Assembly: GCA_045658645.1 (NCBI GenBank)
Contig: JAZOVJ010000047.1
Span: 1-47,138 of the forward strand
Length of the DNA stretch: 47,138 bases
Source: UBA1738 sp045658645
GTDB taxonomy: Bacteria > Bacillota > Clostridia > UBA1381
Direction of reading: 5' to 3'
Shown in pieces: positions 41,436-47,138 of this stretch. The position numbers and the translations under genes were made by a program. Within the stretch, counting starts at the first letter, position 1. Each line of letters begins with the position of its first letter. The notes beneath the pieces are model-generated. The model was not told the DNA's origin and ran no database searches. It saw only the letters and a program-made list of their open reading frames with translations.

Positions 41436-42203
41436 TTATAGTGCTTCTATTAAGTTAATATCGTGTTTGTCTAACATTTCCCGCCACTCATCTGTCATTT
41501 TTGTGTCGGTAATAAGAGTATCAAGGCGAGAGAAATCGCTTATTACAGGAACACCGATTTTGCCGATTTTAGTGTGGTCGCAAAGGAAAAACACCGATTC
41601 TGATGAGTCAAGCATTGCCTTTTTGATTTCTGCCTCTTCCTCCTTTGACTCGGTAAGCCCTCGGGACAGGGTAGCGCCTCGGCATGAGAAGAAAACTTTG
41701 TTTGCAAAGTAGTTTTCACGGATTGTTTTTTCAACAACTCGTCCCACATATGACATATTGCGGGTTGATAAAAGACCTCCCGTTGAAACAACTCTTAAAT
41801 TTTCGCAGCCTGTAAGCTCGGAGATAATCCGCTCCGAATTGGTAATAACGGTAACGCTCTTTTTATCCTTGATGTTTCTTGCAATATGAAGCGCCGATGT
41901 AGATGCGTCCAAAAACACCGTTTCGCCGTCCTTTATAAGCTTTGATGCGGCAATACCTATTCTCTGCTTTCCTTCAAAGTTTATAACGTCACGGTCAGAA
42001 ACCGACATATCAGAGTCAGAGCCTTCGGCAAGCAACGCTCCGCCGTAAGTACGGACCAGAATGCCCTGCTTTTCCAGCTTTTCAAGGTCGCCACGGATTG
42101 TTTCGGTGGTAACGTCAAAAAGCTTGGCAAGCTCCGGCACGATTACACTTTTATTTTTGGTAATAAGCTCGGTTATCTTATTTCTTCTGTCAACAGCAAG
42201 CAT
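41436..42203 (-). CDS. DeoR-family transcriptional regulator
   Basis: A 255-residue repressor. N-terminal winged HTH RRNKITELITKNKSVIVPELAKLFDVTTETIRGDLEKLEKQG, then the DeoR C-terminal sugar-phosphate sensor domain with VFLDASTSALHIA and VFFSCRGATLSRGLTE. The start at 42203 lies 4 nt after the nfnB stop and uses the GGGGTGA at that stop as a ribosome binding site. No sugar catabolic operon is adjacent, so its effector and target are unknown. Placement suggests it is expressed with nfnAB. Confidence 0.88.
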   Translation of the reverse strand: MLAVDRRNKITELITKNKSVIVPELAKLFDVTTETIRGDLEKLEKQGILVRTYGGALLAEGSDSDMSVSDRDVINFEGKQRIGIAASKLIKDGETVFLDASTSALHIARNIKDKKSVTVITNSERIISELTGCENLRVVSTGGLLSTRNMSYVGRVVEKTIRENYFANKVFFSCRGATLSRGLTESKEEEAEIKKAMLDSSESVFFLCDHTKIGKIGVPVISDFSRLDTLITDTKMTDEWREMLDKHDINLIEAL

Positions 42204-42207
42204 AATT

Positions 42208-43593
42208 TCACCCCATAATATCTTTATCAATAGCCTCGGCGGCTGATTTTCCGGCACCCATAGCCAGAATAACGGTTGCGGCGCCTGTTACGGCGTCACC
42301 GCCGGCATAAACTCTCTTTCTTGATGTAAGACCTGTTTTTTCGTCTGCAATAATTCCGCCCCAGCTCTCAGTCAAAAGGCCCTCGGTTGTGGATTTTATA
42401 AGCGGGTTCGGGCTTGTGCCGATAGACATAATGACACAGTCAACATCAATGGTAAATTCGCTGCCCGCCTTGACTTGCGGACGGCGTCTGCCTGATTCGT
42501 CAGGTTCGCCAAGCTCCATCTCCACACATTTCATTCCGCCAACGAAGTTATTTTCGTCAGGAAGAATTTCAACAGGGTTGGTTAAAAGCCTGAATATAAT
42601 ACCCTCTTCCTTTGCATGCTCGATTTCTTCCAATCGTGCAGGAAGCTCTTCTTCGCCACGGCGGTATACGATGTATACCTCTTCTGCGCCAAGACGTTTT
42701 GCGCATCGTGCCGCATCCATAGCAACGTTTCCCCCGCCGACAACTGCAACCTTGTGGTTTTCCTTAATAGGAGTTGCGGCATTTTCCTTGTATGCTTTCA
42801 TGAGGTTAATTCGGGTTAAGAACTCGTTTGCAGAGTAAACACCCTTTAAGTTCTCGCCCGGAATATTCATAAATCTCGGAAGACCTGCACCGGACCCGAT
42901 GAACACTGCCTCAAAGCCGTCTTCAAAAAGCTCATCAATGGAAAGGACCTTGCCGATAACCATATTTGTTTCAACCTTAACACCAAGCTTTATAAGTTCG
43001 TCAATTTCCCTTTGAACAATCGCCTTGGGAAGACGGAACTCAGGAATACCGTACACAAGAACGCCGCCGGCAACGTGGAACGCCTCAAAAATGGTTACGT
43101 CATAACCCTTTTTTGCCAATGTTCCTGCACAGGAAAGACCTGCAGGGCCTGAACCGATAACGGCAACACGGTGACCGTTTGGCACCGGCTTTTTTGTTTC
43201 TTCATTTGCGTGGGCGTTATGGTAATCGGCAACAAATCTTTCAAGTCTGCCGATTGCAACGCTTTCGCCTTTTATTGCACGGACGCACTTCCCTTCGCAC
43301 TGGCTCTCCTGCGGACAAACTCTGCCGCAAACGGCAGGAAGACAGGTTGACTCGGAAAGAATTTCATAAGCCGCCTCAAATTCGCCCTCTGAAACCTTTG
43401 CGATAAAGCCCGGAATGTCAATTCCCACAGGGCAACCCGAAACGCAAGGCTTGTTCTTGCAACCAAGACAGCGCTTCGCTTCGTCAATTGCGGTTTCTTC
43501 TGAATAGCCAAGGGCAACCTCAAGGAAGTTTTTGCATCTTATCTCCGGTGCTTGTGCCGGCATAGGATTTTTCTTTGGTGACATATTAGCCAT
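42208..43593 (-). CDS. nfnB: NfnB: NADPH-binding subunit of bifurcating transhydrogenase (GltD/GltA-like)
   Basis: A 461-residue flavoprotein of the glutamate synthase small-subunit family. It begins with a 4Fe-4S region (CLGCKNKPCVSGCPVGIDIPGF and CGRVCPQESQCEGKC), then FAD-binding GSGPAGLSCAGTLAKKG and NADPH-binding GGGNVAMDAARCAKRLGA. It could alternatively be a stand-alone homotetrameric glutamate synthase subunit, but the adjacent FNR-like gene and absence of gltB favour NfnB. Start chosen at 43593 after AAGGAGG; longer starts would invade nfnA further. Confidence 0.88.
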   Translation of the reverse strand: MANMSPKKNPMPAQAPEIRCKNFLEVALGYSEETAIDEAKRCLGCKNKPCVSGCPVGIDIPGFIAKVSEGEFEAAYEILSESTCLPAVCGRVCPQESQCEGKCVRAIKGESVAIGRLERFVADYHNAHANEETKKPVPNGHRVAVIGSGPAGLSCAGTLAKKGYDVTIFEAFHVAGGVLVYGIPEFRLPKAIVQREIDELIKLGVKVETNMVIGKVLSIDELFEDGFEAVFIGSGAGLPRFMNIPGENLKGVYSANEFLTRINLMKAYKENAATPIKENHKVAVVGGGNVAMDAARCAKRLGAEEVYIVYRRGEEELPARLEEIEHAKEEGIIFRLLTNPVEILPDENNFVGGMKCVEMELGEPDESGRRRPQVKAGSEFTIDVDCVIMSIGTSPNPLIKSTTEGLLTESWGGIIADEKTGLTSRKRVYAGGDAVTGAATVILAMGAGKSAAEAIDKDIMG

Positions 43594-44434
43594 TCTTCTT
43601 TGCCTCCTTAAAAAGATTGCATTGGGCATCGTGTGCGTGTCTTTCAAAGTCTTTATACATAGATGCACGTTCAATCGCATCGTCAAAATCTACTTCGTGG
43701 CCGTCAAATTCAGGACCGTCAATGCAGGCAAACTTCATCTTGCCGCCAACAGTAACACGGCAACCGCCACACATTCCTGTCCCGTCAATCATAATCGGAT
43801 TCATGCTGACAACCGTCTTGATGCCGTACTTTTTAGTTAATAGGCTTACGAACTTCATCATAATTAAAGGACCGATAACGATAACCTCGTCATAATTATT
43901 GCCGTCCTTAATAAGCTTTTCCAAAGCATCGGTAACAAGCCCCTTTTCGCCGTGAGAGCCGTCATCTGTCATAACCTTTAAAAGAGTTGACGCCTCGGAA
44001 AAATCGTCTTCCAATATAACAAGGTCCTTGTTACGAAAACCGATTATCGAATGGACTTCACAACCTTCGGCGTGCAGCTTCTTTGCGATAGGATATGCAA
44101 TGGCACAACCAACGCCGCCCCCAACAACTGCCACTTTTTTCAAGCCGTCCGTGTGTGTCTTTTTGCCCAAAGGTCCGACAAAATCGGAAATAAAATCGCC
44201 TTTTTCCTTATGGTTTAACGCTTCGGTTGTAGCACCGACAATCTGGAAGATGATAGTTACCGTACCTTTTTCACGGTCATAATCTGCAACAGTCAGCGGA
44301 ATTCTTTCGCCATCGTCATCTACTCTTAATATAATAAACTGCCCCGGTTCTGCCTTTTTTGCAACGAGCGGAGCTAAAATATCCATACGTGTAACGGTAG
44401 GATTTAAACAAAATTTGTTGACTATCTCGTACAT
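43586..44434 (-). CDS. nfnA: NfnA: ferredoxin-NAD(P) reductase-like subunit
   Basis: A 282-residue FAD/NAD-binding reductase with a C-terminal 2Fe-2S motif (CGGCRVTVGGKMKFACIDGPEFDG). The NAD-binding segment GGGVGCAIAYPIAKKL and the FAD part RIPLTVADYDREKGTVTIIFQ are visible. It resembles the DHO dehydrogenase electron-transfer and sulfide dehydrogenase subunits; paired with the GltD-like gene it makes NfnAB, exchanging electrons of NADH, NADPH and ferredoxin. The chosen ATG at 44434 follows GGGAGG. Its 3' end overlaps nfnB by 8 nt. Confidence 0.88.
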   Translation of the reverse strand: MYEIVNKFCLNPTVTRMDILAPLVAKKAEPGQFIILRVDDDGERIPLTVADYDREKGTVTIIFQIVGATTEALNHKEKGDFISDFVGPLGKKTHTDGLKKVAVVGGGVGCAIAYPIAKKLHAEGCEVHSIIGFRNKDLVILEDDFSEASTLLKVMTDDGSHGEKGLVTDALEKLIKDGNNYDEVIVIGPLIMMKFVSLLTKKYGIKTVVSMNPIMIDGTGMCGGCRVTVGGKMKFACIDGPEFDGHEVDFDDAIERASMYKDFERHAHDAQCNLFKEAKKNG

Positions 44435-44466
44435 AGCCCCATTCCTCCCTATTTTAATATACATAC

Positions 44467-44495
44467 ATTATAATACACTTTGGTCGGTTTGTCAA
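44467..44495 (-). promoter_or_regulatory. Consensus promoter of nfnAB
   Basis: Minus strand TTGACA (44490-44495), 17-bp spacer, TATAAT (44467-44472). The predicted start is about 25 nt before the nfnA start codon. Confidence 0.9.
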
Positions 44496-44569
44496 TTTGG
44501 GAGCGGACGGAATAAAAAAAGGAAATTTCGACCACAATAAAAATATATTTCAGGAAAGGAAGTATATAT

Positions 44570-44827
44570 ATGAAAGAATTTACTTATAAAATTTGTGATG
44601 AGCTGGGGATACACGCAAGACCTGCAGGGCTTATAGTCAAAAAAGCAGGTGAGTTTCAGTCGGAAATAACTATGTATAACGGGGAAAAGTCGGCGGATAT
44701 GAAGCGTATTTTTGCTTTGATGTCACTGGGCGTAAAAAAAGGCGATACCATTCGTGTTACAGTTTCGGGAAGTGATGAGGACAAGGCGTGTAATCAGCTT
44801 GAAAGTTTTTTAAAAAACAATCTATAG
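44570..44827 (+). CDS. ptsH: Phosphocarrier protein HPr
   Basis: Relays phosphate from enzyme I to sugar-specific PTS components. The 85-residue protein has the active site GIHARPAG with His15. At the regulatory site, where Firmicute HPr reads K-S-I (Ser46), this sequence reads Lys45-Arg46-Ile47, in ADMKRIFALMSLG, so the HprK-dependent switch that controls CcpA is missing. Phosphotransfer should remain. ptsI follows 9 nt later. RBS GGAAAGGAAG precedes the ATG. Confidence 0.94.
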   Translation: MKEFTYKICDELGIHARPAGLIVKKAGEFQSEITMYNGEKSADMKRIFALMSLGVKKGDTIRVTVSGSDEDKACNQLESFLKNNL

Positions 44828-44836
44828 GAGAGGCGT

Positions 44837-46486
44837 ATGATAACATTCAGCGGGAAACCGGTATCACAGGGCATAGCGTTCGGAAATGTGTGGGTTTACG
44901 ATAAGGGCGGTATTTCGGTAAAACGCAGGCATATTGAGGATGCACAAGAGGAAATAAAAAGATACGAGCAGGCAAGAGCCTTGGCTGCAGCTGAGCTTGA
45001 AAGCCTTTACTATAAGGCGACAAGGGAAATAGGCGAGGCGGAGGCACAGATTTTCTCCATACACAAAATGATGGCAGAAGATGTTGACTATAACGAATCG
45101 GTGGCGAATATCATAACAAAACAAATGGTGAATGCAGAAACTGCGGTGCTTCAAACGGCAGAAACCTTTTCAAAAATGTTCTCAGAAATGGAAGACGCCT
45201 ATATGCAGGCAAGGGCAACAGATGTTGTTGATATTTCAGACAGAATTATCCGCATCTTGTCGGGCGTTGATGATAAAAGCATCGGCGATGGCGGTGAAAA
45301 CCTGATAATTTTTGCAGAAGATTTGGCACCCAGCGAAACATTGCAGATGGACAAAACAAAAATAACCGCCTTTGTAACAAGCAGGGGAAGCAGTGCATCG
45401 CACACGGCAATTCTTGCCAGGTCATTGTCAATCCCTGCGGTAATCGGGTTGCATAAGGAAATCGGCAAAGAGCTTGACGGAAAGCCTGCCGTGGTTGACG
45501 GGTACACGGGAGTTGTGTATGTAGAGCCGACACGTGAGGTTATAGAGGAGCTTACCCAGAAGAAACGAAAAAAGGATGCACAAAAAGAGCTTCTTGCCGA
45601 GCTGAAAAACAAGCCAACGGTAACGCAGGACGGAAAAACAATCCGTCTTTATGCAAATATCGGCTCATCCGGTGATTTGGGTGCGGCGGTTTTGAATGAT
45701 GCAGAGGGGATAGGTCTTTTCCGGAGCGAGTTTTTGTATCTTGAAAGCAAGGATTTCCCTACAGAAGATGTGCAGTTTGAGGCGTATAAGACAGTTGCCG
45801 AGGGAATGGGCGACAAGATGGTTATAATACGCACAATGGATATTGGTGCAGACAAGAAAATCGACTATTTTAAGTTGCCCGATGAGGAAAACCCTGCTAT
45901 GGGAATGCGGGCAATCAGGATTTGCCTTGAGCGGCGGGATATTTTCAAAACTCAGCTTCGGGCAATTCTTCGGGCGTCTGCTTTCGGGAATGTTGCGATA
46001 ATGCTGCCTATGATTGTGTCGCAAGACGAGATAAAAAGGGCGAAAGAGGTAATTTTTGAGGCGAAGGAAGAGCTGTCAGCGGCAAAAATTCCGTATTCTT
46101 ATAACATAAAGCTGGGGATTATGATAGAAACGCCCGCAGCAGTAATGATTTCGGATATTCTTGCAAAGGAAGTGGACTTTTTCTCAATCGGGACAAACGA
46201 CCTGTCACAGTATATGCTTGCCTGCGACAGACAAAATGAAAAGGTGGCGGAGATTATTGACCCGCATCACGAAGCGATTTTGCGGGCGATTAAAATGGTG
46301 GCGGAAAACGGGCATAAAGCAGGAATTTGGGTGGGGATTTGCGGTGAGCTTGGAGCGGACGAAACCCTTATCCCGAAATTTTTGAAAATGGGTATAGATG
46401 AGTTTTCCGTTGCGCCAAGCCACATACTGCCGGTGAGAAAAGTTGTGAGAAATAACAAGTGTAAAGACATAGGTCTGACGTCTTGA
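44837..46486 (+). CDS. ptsI: PTS enzyme I
   Basis: Phosphoenolpyruvate-protein phosphotransferase, 549 residues, slightly shorter than the usual 570. The phospho-His is His189 in RGSSASHTAILARS, the PEP-binding GIGLFRSEFLY and the DIGADKKIDYF and FFSIGTNDLSQY motifs are present, as is the active-site Cys segment GICGELGAD. It is coupled to ptsH. No PTS permease is in the window. Confidence 0.96.
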   Translation: MITFSGKPVSQGIAFGNVWVYDKGGISVKRRHIEDAQEEIKRYEQARALAAAELESLYYKATREIGEAEAQIFSIHKMMAEDVDYNESVANIITKQMVNAETAVLQTAETFSKMFSEMEDAYMQARATDVVDISDRIIRILSGVDDKSIGDGGENLIIFAEDLAPSETLQMDKTKITAFVTSRGSSASHTAILARSLSIPAVIGLHKEIGKELDGKPAVVDGYTGVVYVEPTREVIEELTQKKRKKDAQKELLAELKNKPTVTQDGKTIRLYANIGSSGDLGAAVLNDAEGIGLFRSEFLYLESKDFPTEDVQFEAYKTVAEGMGDKMVIIRTMDIGADKKIDYFKLPDEENPAMGMRAIRICLERRDIFKTQLRAILRASAFGNVAIMLPMIVSQDEIKRAKEVIFEAKEELSAAKIPYSYNIKLGIMIETPAAVMISDILAKEVDFFSIGTNDLSQYMLACDRQNEKVAEIIDPHHEAILRAIKMVAENGHKAGIWVGICGELGADETLIPKFLKMGIDEFSVAPSHILPVRKVVRNNKCKDIGLTS

Positions 46487-46581
46487 GGGGCTGAAATATA
46501 AATTTGCTTTTAACCCATAAATATAGCGTAGAGAACGGTCTGTGTGACGTTTTGGTTTTAATATATGTGTTTTTGCTGTTT

Positions 46582-46978
46582 TATCTCTTCTTTTGTAACC
46601 AAAAGAAGCAAAAGTTTCGGGGGTTTCGAATCCCCCGAACCCCAACGACCAAAGGAAACTGCCGTTTCCTTATGGAATCCTTTGCCCAAGTCGAAACGCA
46701 GATGCGAAAGAAAAATAAGCAAAAAATAAAAGCTTTAAAATTCTGTTCAGTGAAAACATAACCGTTGTGTTTTTTATTTAACGCGATAGCGGCGCGGCGA
46801 GGTCATCGATGGCGCGAGTGTTCCATCATACGACCTGTCAAAACGGTTCGAGGCGAGATGTCAAATACTTCAAAACCAAAGGTTTTGAAGATTTGACGCT
46901 TGATTGAGCCCGCTATACTGCGGAGTCTGAGGTGTCCTCAGCGACTTTTCGTACTTTTGGTCGGTCAAAAGTACGTAT
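46582..46978 (-). repeat. ~300-nt structured repeat, copy Y, with an inverted second head
   Basis: On the minus strand from 46978 the blocks of copy X (9716-10012) recur in order: GTACTTTTG/CAAAAGTAC (46951-46974), a CTGAGG/CCTCAG hairpin, TCAAAT-CTTCAAAACC/GGTTTTGAAG-ATTTGA, ACAGGTCG, GCCGCTATCGCGTTAA and CATCTGCGTTTCGACTTGGG. Beyond 46676 it continues with AAGGAAAC/GTTTCCTT, CGGGGG/CCCCCG and CTTCTTTTG/CAAAAGAAG hairpins, that is, a second head facing the other way. The 46487-46581 stretch before it holds nothing I recognise. An 85-codon open frame at 46504 is rejected. Confidence 0.72.
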
Positions 46979-47005
46979 AACCAAAAATTTGCACAATAAA
47001 AAAAT

Positions 47006-47029
47006 CCGCAAGGAGAAAACTCCTTGCGG
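47006..47029 (-). terminator. Terminator of the rpsR transcript
   Basis: CCGCAAGGAG-AAAA-CTCCTTGCGG followed by a T run on the minus strand, 10 nt after the rpsR stop. Confidence 0.92.
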
Positions 47030-47039
47030 GTATTTTTAA

Positions 47040-47138
47040 TTATTCAGCAACGAAAGGCAAAAGTGCAATCTGTCTTGCTCTTTTAATAGCTGTTGTAAGC
47101 TGTCTCTGATGCTTAGCGCAAGTACCGCTGATTCTTCT
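47040..47138 (-). CDS. rpsR: 30S ribosomal protein S18 (3' part)
   Basis: Only the last 32 residues are in the window: RRISGTCAKHQRQLTTAIKRARQIALLPFV then AE and stop. The TxxCAKHQRxLxxAIKRARxxALLPF pattern is diagnostic of S18. The N terminus lies beyond the window. In Firmicutes rpsR is usually the last gene of rpsF-ssb-rpsR, near the origin. Confidence 0.95.
   Translation of the reverse strand, partial: RRISGTCAKHQRQLTTAIKRARQIALLPFVAE

Noticed and set aside
46504..46761. 85-codon open frame on plus
   Set aside because: It runs through hairpins of repeat Y, lacks a ribosome binding site and shows no family resemblance.
1..47138. CRISPR arrays, prophage, insertion sequences, tRNA or rRNA genes
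   Set aside because: I read both strands and saw no repeat-spacer arrays, transposase or phage genes, and no tRNA cloverleaf or rRNA sequence; rnpB is the only RNA gene I can identify with certainty.

Overview
The window reads as chromosomal DNA of an anaerobic, fermentative, endospore-forming low-GC Gram-positive bacterium (Clostridia/Eubacteriales type). The evidence is gene content: spore maturation genes spmA/spmB, a GerA-type germinant receptor operon, a type A RNase P RNA, an [FeFe]-hydrogenase operon of the electron-bifurcating HydABC type, an NfnAB-type transhydrogenase, a PTS HPr/EI pair, and Firmicute-style promoters and ribosome binding sites. I cannot name a species.

Layout. 0-4.1 kb (minus): a tightly packed operon ppa-thyA-folA-HprK-like-SDR-ung. 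4.2-9.3 kb (plus): spmA-spmB, then glycolytic pgk-tpiA-gpmI, with copies of a ~105-nt hairpin repeat in the two gaps between the glycolytic genes. 9.3-10.1 kb: a gene-poor stretch with a terminator, a candidate stand-alone structured ncRNA on the minus strand with its own promoter and terminator, a short palindromic repeat and a ~300-nt structured repeat. 10.1-18.3 kb (minus): a ten-gene operon, hydC first and hydB-hydA last, with seven accessory genes between (two DRTGG proteins, two GHKL ATPases, a PHP phosphoesterase, a hydrogenase-like Fe-S sensor, a small 2Fe-2S protein). 18.5-21.2 kb: rmuC and a trmK-nif3-like pair. 21.2-21.65 kb: an AT-rich non-coding stretch with DnaA-box-like sites, a candidate origin element. 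21.7-25.0 kb (minus): parA-parB-hypothetical-serS. 25.2-29.5 kb (plus): ger operon A-B-C plus a previously easy-to-miss 56-residue two-helix membrane protein, with two parS sites around gerA; then rnpB. 29.9-37.4 kb (minus): ppx/gppA-like, then dnaA, dnaN, an MBL hydrolase, hemZ, dnaI-like and a HisRS-like protein with a His-rich tail. 37.5-38.8 kb: eno (plus). 38.8-42.2 kb (minus): ECF sigma/anti-sigma pair, a secreted stalk-domain protein, a DeoR regulator. 42.2-44.4 kb (minus): nfnA-nfnB. 44.6-46.5 kb (plus): ptsH-ptsI. 46.5-47.0 kb: a second, inverted copy of the ~300-nt repeat; then the 3' end of rpsR (minus).

How it fits together. Lower glycolysis (pgk, tpiA, gpmI, eno) and the PTS feed sugar carbon. 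HydABC would reoxidise NADH together with reduced ferredoxin to H2, and NfnAB would exchange electrons among NADH, ferredoxin and NADPH, so both large flavin-based redox hubs are present. parABS, DnaA, DnaN, rnpB and rpsR indicate proximity to the replication origin, but the usual recF-gyrB-gyrA and rpmH-rnpA neighbours are absent.

Most notable items: the candidate ncRNA at about 9422-9590, two structured repeat families whose copies show compensatory stem changes, the regulator-rich hydrogenase operon, an HPr with His15 but Arg at position 46 in place of the regulatory Ser, a HisRS-like protein with a metal-binding tail, and parS sites in the germination locus.
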